44,913 nucleotides of DNA from an uncultured Myxococcales bacterium (GTDB taxonomy: Bacteria; Myxococcota_A; Bradymonadia; UBA7976; UBA1532): assembly GCA_903847385.1 (NCBI GenBank), contig CAINDO010000390.1, positions 1 to 44,913 on the forward strand, given 5' to 3'. Shown here in pieces: positions 35,952 through 44,701 of this stretch (position 1 is the first letter of the stretch; each line of letters begins with the position of its first letter). The translations under genes were made by a program, and so were the position numbers. The notes beneath the pieces were generated by a model that worked only from the letters and a program-made list of their open reading frames with translations, made no database searches and had not been told where the DNA came from.

Positions 35952-35982
35952 GAAAAAAACGTCACGGACCGCGAAAAAAACG
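35952..35982. promoter_or_regulatory. Phased A-tracts upstream of the giant cytochrome gene
   Basis: Two identical GAAAAAAACG blocks (35952-35961 and 35973-35982) lie 21 bases apart, which is two helical turns, in an otherwise very GC-rich gap. Phased A-tracts bend DNA and may act as an UP-like element or as a binding site for a nucleoid protein. No clear promoter was found near them. Confidence 0.45.
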
Positions 35983-36016
35983 CGCCCGGTCGATGCGAGA
36001 ATTCGTGGGAGGACCG

Positions 36017-39000
36017 ATGCCGACGTCACCCGCCCCCTTCGAGTCGACCGCGCGCGCCCGCGGCACGCCGCGCTGGCCCTGGCTCTGGGTGCTGATCGCG
36101 CTCTGGGTTTCCGGCTGCCGCACGCAGTCGGCGGACGTGCGCCACAGCATGACCGCCGGCGAGGCCTGCGCCGACTGCCACACGAGCGCCTGGGACGGCG
36201 CCGCGTTCGACCACGCCTCCGTGGGCCTGGGGCAGACCTGCGCGGACTGCCACGGCGAGACGGACTGGACGGCCACCTGGGCGCCGAGCCACGACGTCTT
36301 CCCTCTGGAGAACGCCCACGCCAACGCCGAGTGCGCGGCCTGCCACAGCCCGGGCCGCGCCGATCCGCAGCCGACGATCTGCCTTGGTTGCCACGCCGCC
36401 GACCGGGACGCGGCCACGCCCGATCACGCGGCGTACCCGACCGACTGCACGCGCTGCCACGACACGCGGGCCTGGAAGACCTCGAAGTTCGCCCGCCACG
36501 ACGCGTTTTTTCCCCTGGAGGGCCGCCACGTCGACGCCCCTTGCGAGGGCTGCCACGGGGGCGGGGTGTACGCCGGCACGCCCAAGGACTGCGTCGCCTG
36601 CCACGCCGCCGCGCGGGACGCCGCCGTGCCCGATCACGCCGCCCTGCCGGACACCTGCGGCCAGTGCCACACGGCCGCGGGTTGGCGACCGGTGACGTTC
36701 AACCACGACGAGCGCTGGCCCCTGACCGGGAGCCACCGCCTGGCCGAGTGCGGCGAATGCCACGCGGACGCCGTGTTCGCCGGGACCCCGCGGGACTGCG
36801 CCCCCTGCCACACGCGGGACCGCACCCTGGCCGCCGAGCCGGCCCATACGGACTTCCCCGCCGACTGCGCGTCGTGCCACGACACGAGCGCCTGGCGCCC
36901 CTGGACGCAGGACCACGAGGCGCTCTTCCCCCTGACCGGCCGCCACGCCGAGACCGGGTGCGCCGACTGCCACGTCGCCGGGCGGTTCGCCGACACGCCC
37001 CGGGACTGCCAGACCTGTCACGCGGACGACCGCGCCCGCGCCCGCCCGGACCACGCCCCGCTGCCCGCCGCCTGCGCCGACTGCCACACCACGGCCGCCT
37101 GGCGCCCCGCGCAGTTCGACCACGACATCTACTGGCGGCTGAACGGCGCCCACGAGACGACCGAGTGCGCGTCCTGCCACGTCGGCGGGCGCTACGCCGG
37201 CACCCCGCGCATCTGCGCCGGCTGCCACGTGGACGACCGCCCGGCCATGCCCGACCACACCGACTACGACCTGGCCTGCGAGACCTGCCACAGCACCGCG
37301 GCCTGGCGACCCGCGGCCCTGGACCACGACGAACACTTCCCCCTCACGGGCCGCCACGTCGCCGCCGACTGCTTCGGGTGCCACCCGGGCAACCGCTTCA
37401 ACGGCACACCCACGACGTGCAACGCCTGCCACGCGCAGGCGGCCGCGGCCGTGATGCAGCCGGTCCACCTCGGCTTCTCCCCGGCCTGCGAGAGCTGCCA
37501 CACCACCGCCGGCTGGCGCCCCGCCGCCGTCGACCACGAGAGCTTCTACCCGCTCGAGGGCCGCCACGCCGCGCTCGGGTGCGTCGACTGCCACGCGGAT
37601 GCGCAGTACGCCGGCACGCCCCGAACCTGCGTGGGCTGCCACGAGGACGCGCGGGACGTGGCGTTCCCGAGCCATGGGGGCCTGCCCGATCGATGCGTTG
37701 CGTGCCACACCCAGGAGGTCTGGCGCCCGACCCTGTACGACCACGACGCGACCTTCCCGCTCCGGGGCGCCCACGTGCTGCCCGCCTGCGCCGAGTGCCA
37801 CCTGGACGAGGTCTTCCTGGGCACGCCCCGCGAGTGCGCCACGTGCCACGGGGACGACCGGGTCGCCGCGCGGGACCCGCTCCACGCGGGGTTCCCCGAG
37901 GCCTGCGCGACGTGCCACACCCAGCGCGCGTGGCGGCCCTCGGCTTACGACCACGAGCGCGTGTTCCCGCTGCGCAACGATCACGCCCGCGCCGCCTGCC
38001 TGGACTGCCACACGGGCGGTCGATTCGCCGGCACGCCCTATACCTGCGTGTCCTGCCACGACGCCGACCGCCGCAGCGCCGAGCCCCCGCACGCGACGCT
38101 GCCCGACCGCTGCGAGCTGTGCCACACGGACGCCGGCTGGCGGCCGTCGCACCTGGACCACGACACGCGCTGGCCGCTGGCCGGCGCGCACGCTCTGGCC
38201 GAGTGCGCGGCCTGCCACCCGGGCGGGCGCTTCGCCGGGCGGCCGCGCGACTGCGCCGGCTGCCATCGGCCGGACGTGCCCGACCCCGTCGCCGCGCCCG
38301 ATGCCCCCGACCACACGGCGTTCGCCACGACCTGCGAGTCCTGTCACAGCACCACCGCCTGGCAGCCTGCGGCCCCCGATCACGACCAGTTCTACCCGCT
38401 CACCGGGCGTCACGTGGGCGGCGACTGCGCCGGCTGCCACGTCGCCGACCGCTGGGCGGGCACGCCCCGAGAATGCGCCGACTGCCACACCGAGGACGCC
38501 ACGGCGGTCGTCGCGCCGGAGCACGTGGGGTTCCCGCCGGACTGCGCCGACTGCCACACGACGGCCGACTGGAAACCCGCCGACTTCGACCACGTGATCT
38601 TCTACCCCCTCGAGGGCGCACACGTGGACGCGGCCTGTGACACCTGCCACGCCGACCAGCGCTTCGCCGGCACGCCCCGGACCTGTGTGGGCTGCCACGC
38701 GCCGGACGCGGCCTCGGCGCAGCCGGACCACGCGACCTATCCCGAGCGCTGCGACGCCTGCCACACCCAGACCGCCTGGCGCCCGGCGGATCTGGACCAC
38801 GGGCAGTTCTGGCCGCTTCTCGGCCGGCACGTCGAGCCGCTCTGCGAGGACTGTCACGCGAACCGCCGCTTCGCCGGCACGGCGCGCGACTGCGCCGCCT
38901 GTCACACGGAGGACGCGCTCGCGGTCGTGAACCCCGACCACGCGGGGCTGCCCGAGCGCTGCGACGCCTGCCACACCGAGGCCGACTGGCGCCCCGCTCA

Positions 39001-40255
39001 GCTCGACCACGAGCCGCTGTGGCCCCTGATCGGCCCGCACGACATCGAGGACTGCAACGCGTGTCACGCGGGCGGACGCTATGCGGGCACGCCGCGGGAC
39101 TGCGTCGGTTGCCACCGGGACGACGCCGTGGCCGTGCTCGACCCGCCCCACGCGGACCTGCCCGAGCGCTGCGACGCCTGCCACACCGCCCTGGCGTGGC
39201 GCCCGGCGACGCCCGATCACGATCCGTTCTGGCCCCTGAGCCCGCCGCACGCCGCCGCCGACTGCGAGACGTGCCACGTGGGCCGCCGCTCCGTCGGCAC
39301 GAGCCGCGACTGCGCCACCTGCCACCTGCCGGACGCCGAGAACGTCGTCGACCCGCCGCACCTGGAGTTCCCCCTCACCTGCGACGACTGCCACGACGAC
39401 ACGCAGTGGCGCCCGGCCACCGTGAACCACGACCGCTTCTGGCCGCTCTCCGCGCCCCACGCGGCCGCGGTGTGCGAGGACTGCCACCCGGGCGGCCGCT
39501 TCGTCCGCACCTCGCGCGCGTGCGTGGGCTGCCACCGCGCCGACGCCGCCGGGGTCGTCGATCCGCCCCACGCGGCGTTCCCGGACACCTGCCTGACGTG
39601 CCACACGGACGCGGCATGGGCGCCGGTCACCGTCGACCATGCGTCGTGGTGGCCCCTGACCGGCGCGCACACCCGCCCGGTCTGCGCGGACTGCCACGTC
39701 GGCGGTCGTTTCGCCGGCACGCCCCGCCTGTGCATCGGCTGCCACGCGGACGACAAGGCCGGCGTGGTCGACCCGCCCCACGGCCCCTATCCGGACACCT
39801 GCGAGACCTGCCACACGGTCACCGCCTTCACGCCGGCGACCTTCGACCACGCCGGGGTGTTCCCCCTGGTCGGGCACCACAGGCAGGTCGCCTGCGCCGA
39901 CTGCCACGTCGGCGGCACCTACCGCGGCACGGCCCGCACCTGCATCGGCTGCCACGCGGACGACAAGGCCTCGGCCCTGCCCACCCACGTGCGCCTGTCG
40001 GACACCTGCACGCCCTGCCACACCCAGGACGCCTGGCGCCCGGCGACCTTCATGCACGTGTTCCCCGTGCCGCACCGCGACGCCCGCGCCTGTGTGGACT
40101 GCCACCGCGACGTCCGCGACTACGGCAACGTCGCCTGCACGAGCTGCCACGAGCACCGGGCCGCCAACACCGACCCGGAGCACCGCGGCGTCCGCGACTA
40201 TCTGTTCCTGGACGCCGAGTGCGTGCGCTGCCACCCGCGGGGCCGGGTGCCCTGA
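36017..40255 (+). CDS. Giant multihaem c-type cytochrome lipoprotein (59 CxxCH)
   Basis: 1412 residues from ATG 36017, preceded by GGAGG at 36008-36012. The signal ends LWVSGC, a good lipobox, so the protein is a membrane-anchored lipoprotein in the periplasm or on the cell surface. I count 59 CxxCH haem sites. After one opening motif, 57 fall into 19 tandem modules of three haems, about 69-70 residues each: CxxCH-WRPA.fDHd.fyPLtGrHv-CxxCH-..raGTPr.-CxxCH-pdHa. One closing motif follows. Each module has three further His (DHD, GRH, PDH), matching the three haems, so bis-His ligation of all is expected. Apart from the lipobox there is no free Cys. It should be an electron conduit or extracellular wire. 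GTG 35948 and ATG 35993 are alternative starts. No haem-lyase gene lies nearby. Confidence 0.95.
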   Translation: MPTSPAPFESTARARGTPRWPWLWVLIALWVSGCRTQSADVRHSMTAGEACADCHTSAWDGAAFDHASVGLGQTCADCHGETDWTATWAPSHDVFPLENAHANAECAACHSPGRADPQPTICLGCHAADRDAATPDHAAYPTDCTRCHDTRAWKTSKFARHDAFFPLEGRHVDAPCEGCHGGGVYAGTPKDCVACHAAARDAAVPDHAALPDTCGQCHTAAGWRPVTFNHDERWPLTGSHRLAECGECHADAVFAGTPRDCAPCHTRDRTLAAEPAHTDFPADCASCHDTSAWRPWTQDHEALFPLTGRHAETGCADCHVAGRFADTPRDCQTCHADDRARARPDHAPLPAACADCHTTAAWRPAQFDHDIYWRLNGAHETTECASCHVGGRYAGTPRICAGCHVDDRPAMPDHTDYDLACETCHSTAAWRPAALDHDEHFPLTGRHVAADCFGCHPGNRFNGTPTTCNACHAQAAAAVMQPVHLGFSPACESCHTTAGWRPAAVDHESFYPLEGRHAALGCVDCHADAQYAGTPRTCVGCHEDARDVAFPSHGGLPDRCVACHTQEVWRPTLYDHDATFPLRGAHVLPACAECHLDEVFLGTPRECATCHGDDRVAARDPLHAGFPEACATCHTQRAWRPSAYDHERVFPLRNDHARAACLDCHTGGRFAGTPYTCVSCHDADRRSAEPPHATLPDRCELCHTDAGWRPSHLDHDTRWPLAGAHALAECAACHPGGRFAGRPRDCAGCHRPDVPDPVAAPDAPDHTAFATTCESCHSTTAWQPAAPDHDQFYPLTGRHVGGDCAGCHVADRWAGTPRECADCHTEDATAVVAPEHVGFPPDCADCHTTADWKPADFDHVIFYPLEGAHVDAACDTCHADQRFAGTPRTCVGCHAPDAASAQPDHATYPERCDACHTQTAWRPADLDHGQFWPLLGRHVEPLCEDCHANRRFAGTARDCAACHTEDALAVVNPDHAGLPERCDACHTEADWRPAQLDHEPLWPLIGPHDIEDCNACHAGGRYAGTPRDCVGCHRDDAVAVLDPPHADLPERCDACHTALAWRPATPDHDPFWPLSPPHAAADCETCHVGRRSVGTSRDCATCHLPDAENVVDPPHLEFPLTCDDCHDDTQWRPATVNHDRFWPLSAPHAAAVCEDCHPGGRFVRTSRACVGCHRADAAGVVDPPHAAFPDTCLTCHTDAAWAPVTVDHASWWPLTGAHTRPVCADCHVGGRFAGTPRLCIGCHADDKAGVVDPPHGPYPDTCETCHTVTAFTPATFDHAGVFPLVGHHRQVACADCHVGGTYRGTARTCIGCHADDKASALPTHVRLSDTCTPCHTQDAWRPATFMHVFPVPHRDARACVDCHRDVRDYGNVACTSCHEHRAANTDPEHRGVRDYLFLDAECVRCHPRGRVP
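38741..39187 (+). repeat. Exact 210-bp tandem period within the cytochrome gene
   Basis: The same 27-bp segment, encoding PERCDACHT, starts at 38741, 38951 and 39161, each exactly 210 bases apart. This shows recent tandem duplication of whole three-haem modules, unlike the more diverged modules elsewhere in the gene. Confidence 0.9.
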
Positions 40256-40340
40256 TTCGGGCGATTCTCGAGAAAAGCGCAGGGGTTCTGTCGTGAAAGG
40301 GCCGGGGGCGTCGCCTTCAGGGCACGAGGCTCACGAAGGA

Positions 40341-40363
40341 CGGCGCGCTGTGGTGGTGCGCCG
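40341..40363 (+). other. Hairpin in the leader of the secreted-protein gene
   Basis: Arms CGGCGC (40341-40346) and GCGCCG (40358-40363) around an 11-base loop (GCTGTGGTGGT), 34 bases ahead of ATG 40397. No U-tract follows, so it is not an intrinsic terminator; it may be a 5' UTR structure. Confidence 0.35.
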
Positions 40364-40396
40364 GTCGGGAGCCCCCTCCGGAGAACGAGAACACCC

Positions 40397-40960
40397 ATGA
40401 AGCTCCTGTCCCAGTCCCTGATCGCCCTCGGCCTCATCGCCTCCACCGTCTCCGCGGCCTCGGCCGCGGGCAACATCGCCGGCAAGCTGACCCGCAAGGT
40501 CACCTACTCGGCCATCCAGCAGTCGGCCATCACCCAGGTCCGGATCGCCGGCCGCACCATCGAGGGCAAGGTCACCTTCGCAGGCAGCCTGGGCGGCACC
40601 CCCACCGGCAACGCCACCGAGGCCTGCGGCCGCGTGAACGTGTACGCCAGCAAGTACGTGCCCGCCGCCGACGGCGACCTCTTCGGCCACAGCGAGGTCG
40701 TCAAGTCGGTCAAGGCCACCCCCGTGGACGCGTCCGACCTGAGCAAGGGCTGCAAGTACATCATGCTCCAGCTGCCCCACAGCGTCTCGCTGGCCATCGA
40801 CTCGAACTACCTGCCGACGACGGCCTGGACGCCCACCTGCCAGGGCAACATCTCGCAGATCACCTCGAGCAAGGTCGCGACCATCACCCTGCCCAACGCC
40901 AACGTGAAGGTCTCCCTCGACCTCGCGCTCGACTACAAGTACTGCGGCAACTTGAACTGA
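40397..40960 (+). CDS. Secreted protein of unknown function
   Basis: 187 residues with a signal peptide (cleavage near SAASAAG, residue 24). The mature domain has four Cys (EACGRV, KGCKYI, PTCQGN, YKYCGN), probably two disulfides, and a strand-rich pattern (QVRIAGRTIEGKVTFAG, KVATITLPNANVKVSLDLALDYKYC). I do not recognise the family. GGAG at 40380-40383 lies about 14 bases ahead of the ATG, and a hairpin sits further upstream. It is the next gene after the giant cytochrome, 141 bases away on the same strand, and has no haem motif. Placement suggests an envelope role. Confidence 0.75.
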   Translation: MKLLSQSLIALGLIASTVSAASAAGNIAGKLTRKVTYSAIQQSAITQVRIAGRTIEGKVTFAGSLGGTPTGNATEACGRVNVYASKYVPAADGDLFGHSEVVKSVKATPVDASDLSKGCKYIMLQLPHSVSLAIDSNYLPTTAWTPTCQGNISQITSSKVATITLPNANVKVSLDLALDYKYCGNLN

Positions 40961-41021
40961 GACCCCGGGCCGCGCGCGGGGGCGTGAACGCCGCCGCGAA
41001 ACCGGGTACCCTCCGGCCCTC

Positions 41022-41027
41022 GGAGGT
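41022..41027 (+). promoter_or_regulatory. Ribosome binding site that decides the start of the phosphodiesterase gene
   Basis: GGAGGT lies seven bases ahead of TTG 41035. It supports that start over the in-frame GTG at 40984, which has no such element. Confidence 0.7.
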
Positions 41028-41034
41028 CCCCGCT

Positions 41035-42414
41035 TTGCGCCCACTGCTCGTCCTGAACGTCGTCGGCCTCACGCCGGCGCTGCTGGCCCACACGCCCCGC
41101 ATCGCCGCCGTCGGCCGCGACGGCTTCACCGCCCCCCTCGGCACCGTCCTGCCGGCCGTGACCTGCTCGGCGCAGGCCACGATGATCACCGGTCGCCTGC
41201 CCCGCGAACACGGCGTGGTGGCCAACGGCTGGTACTTCCGCGACCTGGCCGAGATCTGGCTGTGGCGCCAGTCCAATCGGCTCGTCGGCTGCGAGGACGA
41301 GAAGCTCTGGAACGTCGGCCGCCGCCGCTTCGGGGCCGACTTCACGACCGCCAAGATGTTCTGGTGGTACAACATGTACGCGAACGTGGAGTGGTCGGTC
41401 ACCCCGCGCCCCGTGTACCCGGCGGACGGCCGCAAGCTGCCGAGCATCTACACCGATCCGCCCGAGTTCAAAGACCAGCTCCAGGGCGCCCTCGGGCGCT
41501 TCCCGCTGTTCAACTTCTGGGGCCCCACGGCGGACATCGTCTCCACGGACTGGATCGCCCGGGCCACGCGGCGGGTCATGGAGGAGAAGCGCCCCACGCT
41601 GACCCTGTGTTACCTGCCTCACCTGGACTACGACCTGCAGCGGTTCGGCCCCGAGAGCCCCGAGGCGAAGCGCGCCTGCGGGGAGATCGACCGCGCGGCC
41701 GGCGACCTGATCGACTGGGCGCGCGGCGCGGGCTACGAGATCGTGGTGCTGAGCGAGTACGGCATCACGCCCTGCTCGGACGCGGTGCACATCAACCGCG
41801 TGCTCCGCGAGGCCGGCCTGCTGCGCGTGCAGACGGTCGACCTGGGCTGGGAGCTGCTGGACGCCGGGGCGAGCGAGGCCTTCGCCGTGTCCGATCACCA
41901 GATCGCGCATGTGTACGTGCGCGATCCCGCCCGTCTCTCCGCCGTGAAGACGCTCCTCGAGGCCGTCGACGGCGTGGACCGCGTGCTCGACCGCGCCGCG
42001 CAGGCCGAGTTCGGCATCGACCACCCGCGCGCCGGCGAGCTCGTCTGCGTCGCGCAGCCCGACCGCTGGTTCAGCTACTACTACTGGCTGGACGCGGCGC
42101 GGAAGCCCGACTTCGCCCGCTCCGTGGACATCCACCGCAAGCCCGGCTACGACCCCTGCGAGCTCGTGCTCGACCCCGCGCTCACGCTGCCCAAGGTCCG
42201 CATCGGCCTGACTTTGCTGAAGAAGATCATGGGGTTCCGCTACTACATGAACGTGGTGGGCCTGGATACGAAGGTCGTTCGCGGCACCCACGGTCGCCTG
42301 CCGGCGCGGGACGAGGACGGCCCGGTCTTCCTGTGTTCGAGCCGGGGCCCGGCCCGGGACCGCCTCGCCATGACGGACGTCCGGGACGTGCTTCTGAATC
42401 TGATCGGCGGCTGA
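41035..42414 (+). CDS. Nucleotide pyrophosphatase/phosphodiesterase-like protein (alkaline phosphatase superfamily)
   Basis: 459 residues from TTG 41035. The first strand LVLNVVGLTP and the nucleophile region PAVTCSAQATMITGRLP (Thr at the catalytic position) are those of NPP-type phosphodiesterases. HGVVANGWYFRD and LCYLPHLDYDLQRFGPES supply conserved metal-binding and specificity segments; further metal sites are SEYGIT and SDHQIAHVYV. The family hydrolyses phosphodiester or pyrophosphate bonds. There is no signal peptide, so it is cytoplasmic, which is unusual for NPPs but common in this bacterial group. The substrate is unknown. The GTG start would add 17 residues without homology. Confidence 0.88.
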   Translation: MRPLLVLNVVGLTPALLAHTPRIAAVGRDGFTAPLGTVLPAVTCSAQATMITGRLPREHGVVANGWYFRDLAEIWLWRQSNRLVGCEDEKLWNVGRRRFGADFTTAKMFWWYNMYANVEWSVTPRPVYPADGRKLPSIYTDPPEFKDQLQGALGRFPLFNFWGPTADIVSTDWIARATRRVMEEKRPTLTLCYLPHLDYDLQRFGPESPEAKRACGEIDRAAGDLIDWARGAGYEIVVLSEYGITPCSDAVHINRVLREAGLLRVQTVDLGWELLDAGASEAFAVSDHQIAHVYVRDPARLSAVKTLLEAVDGVDRVLDRAAQAEFGIDHPRAGELVCVAQPDRWFSYYYWLDAARKPDFARSVDIHRKPGYDPCELVLDPALTLPKVRIGLTLLKKIMGFRYYMNVVGLDTKVVRGTHGRLPARDEDGPVFLCSSRGPARDRLAMTDVRDVLLNLIGG

Positions 42415-42551
42415 TCGGGACCTGAACGTCTCGGTGTGACGCGGAGGTCTCGGGACCGCGGCCCCACCCGGTTTTCACGAAGCGAGCGTTCATGCGGTCC
42501 TCCGGCTCGGCACGCGTCCTGCAGAGCTCACGGCACCCCGTCGGAGGTCCC

Positions 42552-43691
42552 ATGCGTTTCAGCGTCCTGCCCGCCCTCGCCGCCCTCGCCCTGTCGCTCA
42601 CGGCCGCCTGCTCGAACATCGACGAGGCGCCGTACGCCGACCACGAGACCACCGAGGACTTCGTGGTCGAGAAGACGGCCGTCCGCGGCCTCCCGGCGAC
42701 CTTCGACCGCGAGCACGTGATGGACGACGACTTCTTCCTCGACGACGGCGCCGTCGGCGAGGCCGAGGTGCAGGCCTTCCTGGAGAACACCCCCTACGGC
42801 ACCCGATGTTTCCTGGCCAGCGAGCGCGTGGACGGCCGGTCCGCGGCGGCGGCCATCGTCGACGGTGCGCGCGAGCACGGCATCAACCCCATCGTGCTCC
42901 TCGCCCGCATGCAGGTGGAGCGCAGCATCATCGGCAAGACCAGCCGCCCGAGCGCCCACAGCGTCGACTACGCCTTCGGCTGCGGCTGCCCGGACGGCCA
43001 GGCCTGCGACAGCGCCTACCGCGGCCTGGGCAAGCAGGTCGCCTGCGCCGCCCGCACCCTGCGCCGCCACTTCGATGGCTCCATCGCCGGCACCAGCCCC
43101 TGGGTCGCCGGCCGCTCGAACCGCACCCTCGACCCCACGCGGCTGACGCCGGACAACCACGCGACGGCCTCGCTCTACAGCTACACGCCCTGGGTGCTGC
43201 CCAACCGCGGCGGCAACTGGCTAGTCTGGAACATCACCAAGAAGTTCGCCGGCGCCTTCGAGGCCGCGGGCGCCCTGGACCCCGCGCCGCCGGCCGCGCC
43301 CGAGTCCCCCGCCGCACCCGAGTCCCCCGCCGACCCCCGCACGCCCACGCTCCGCGCCGACTGGATCGGCGACGCCTGCATCGACGACAGCTCGTGTCGC
43401 TTCGCGAACGGCACGTCCGGCGTCTGCCAGCGCCTGCCCATGGCCAAGACCGGCATGTGCACCGTGAGCTGCGAGGGCCTGTGCCCCGACCTCGCCGGCC
43501 ATGGCAGCACGTTCTGTGTCAGCGCGTCCCTCTTCGGGGGCGACGAGGGCGGCCTGTGCACGCGCAAGTCCGCGTCGGACAACAACTTCTGCGCCGAGAC
43601 GGCCGGCCTGCGCGCCGCGAACGCGAGCCGCTACGTCGGCGGCAGCAGCGCGACCGCCCGCTCCGCCGAGGTCTGCCTCCCCCAGCCCTGA
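42552..43691 (+). CDS. Lysozyme-like-domain lipoprotein
   Basis: 379 residues with lipobox LTAACS. GGAGGT (42543-42548) precedes ATG 42552; an in-frame ATG at 42492 is upstream of the signal peptide and unlikely. Residues 90-210 hold a lysozyme-like/transglycosylase-type domain: AAIVDGAREHGINPIVLLARMQVERSIIG with a candidate catalytic Glu, and FGCGCPDGQ. A Pro-rich linker at about 245-262 is encoded by an 18-bp tandem repeat (43296-43331). The C-terminal 120 residues are Cys-rich (DACIDDSSCRF, GVCQRLP, CTVSCEGLC, TFCVSAS), like the surface modules of the lipoprotein at 25380-26759. It may cut peptidoglycan at the cell envelope; activity is inferred. Confidence 0.82.
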   Translation: MRFSVLPALAALALSLTAACSNIDEAPYADHETTEDFVVEKTAVRGLPATFDREHVMDDDFFLDDGAVGEAEVQAFLENTPYGTRCFLASERVDGRSAAAAIVDGAREHGINPIVLLARMQVERSIIGKTSRPSAHSVDYAFGCGCPDGQACDSAYRGLGKQVACAARTLRRHFDGSIAGTSPWVAGRSNRTLDPTRLTPDNHATASLYSYTPWVLPNRGGNWLVWNITKKFAGAFEAAGALDPAPPAAPESPAAPESPADPRTPTLRADWIGDACIDDSSCRFANGTSGVCQRLPMAKTGMCTVSCEGLCPDLAGHGSTFCVSASLFGGDEGGLCTRKSASDNNFCAETAGLRAANASRYVGGSSATARSAEVCLPQP

Positions 43692-43700
43692 GCCCCCGGC

Positions 43701-44600
43701 TCAGAACAGACTCGGCTGCCTCGGCAGGGGCGGCGCCGGAGGCTCGAACACGCGCAGGCCGGCACCTGCGCAGGTGTTGAGCCCGCGAGCCAGCGCGGCG
43801 AGCACGGGCGGCGCGTCCAGGTCGCCGGGCTGGTGCACGAACACATGGGCCTCGGCGAGGCCATCCCGTCCCCACGCGGCGAGGCGCTCGGCCCAGGCCG
43901 CGGCGCGCGTGAAGTCCGTGGCGTGGCCGTTGTGACACTGGAAACGCAGCAGCAGCTTGTCCGTCGGGCGGCTCGTGTGCAGGACCTCGCGCCGGGCCGC
44001 CGTATCCGTCACGACCGGGTGAACGTCCGCCTCGGCCATCCAGTCGTACACGCGGGGCGCGAGGGTGTGCGCCTCGAAGAACCCCGGGTGCCGCCACTCG
44101 ACGGCCACCCGCCCGGGCGCCTCCAGCGCGGCCGCGAGCGCACGCAGGGCCTCGAACCGCGCCGGGGAGAACGCCGGCGTGAGCTGCAACAGACACAGCC
44201 CGAGTCGGTCGCCGAAGGCCTCGAGCACGCGGTTGAAGGCCGTCAGCGCGCCCCGGTCTCCGTCGACGACGTCCCGCGGGACCTTGGGACAGAAGCGAAA
44301 ACCCGGCGGCGTGGCGGCGACCCACTTCGCGACCTGTGTCACGGCGGGCACGGCGTAGTAGGTGCTGTTGAGCTCCAGGCCGTCGAAGAGCGCGGCGTAG
44401 GCGGCCAGGAGCGCGTCCGGCCGCGTCCCCGCGGGGTAGACCGGGCCGATCCACGGCCGCACGGCGAACGCGGGGGCGCCCAGGTGGAACCGCGTGGCGT
44501 GGGCCGGCGCGCCGCGGCCGACGCTGCGGGGATCGTCCGTCGGCAGGGTGAAATCGACCGCGGCGAGATCCGCGTCCGGGGGCAGGCGACCGAACTCCAT
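43701..44600 (-). CDS. DUF72-family protein
   Basis: 299 residues with a TIM-barrel-like DUF72 pattern: HLGAPAFAVRPWIGPVYPAG near the start, then LNSTYYAVPAVTQVAKWVAATPPGFRFCPKVPRDVV. LCLLQLTPAFSP and VAVEWRHPGFF, KLLLRFQCHNGH and EAHVFVHQPGDLDAP complete the family hallmarks, with conserved acidic and His residues lining the barrel. Function is not established. It stands alone on the minus strand, nine bases from the lysozyme-like gene end. The 101-bp gap upstream separates it from the divergent lipoprotein gene. Confidence 0.92.
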   Translation of the reverse strand: MEFGRLPPDADLAAVDFTLPTDDPRSVGRGAPAHATRFHLGAPAFAVRPWIGPVYPAGTRPDALLAAYAALFDGLELNSTYYAVPAVTQVAKWVAATPPGFRFCPKVPRDVVDGDRGALTAFNRVLEAFGDRLGLCLLQLTPAFSPARFEALRALAAALEAPGRVAVEWRHPGFFEAHTLAPRVYDWMAEADVHPVVTDTAARREVLHTSRPTDKLLLRFQCHNGHATDFTRAAAWAERLAAWGRDGLAEAHVFVHQPGDLDAPPVLAALARGLNTCAGAGLRVFEPPAPPLPRQPSLF

Positions 44601-44701
44601 GCCGCGAAGTGTAGGCCGGCGCGCGCGTGCGGGTCACGCGCAATGGCGGCGCCGGCCGACGCGTCGTATGGTGAACGCTGTCCCTGCCCCGATGAGGTCC
44701 C

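Noticed and set aside
36026..40234. A 1402-codon open frame on the minus strand across the whole cytochrome gene
   Set aside because: It is the antisense image of a high-GC repetitive gene with very few stops; the product has no recognisable domain and the plus-strand frame has 59 haem motifs.
36150..40240. Regular 210-bp repeats considered as a CRISPR array
   Set aside because: Repeats are coding modules with diverged sequence and no short constant repeat with unique spacers.
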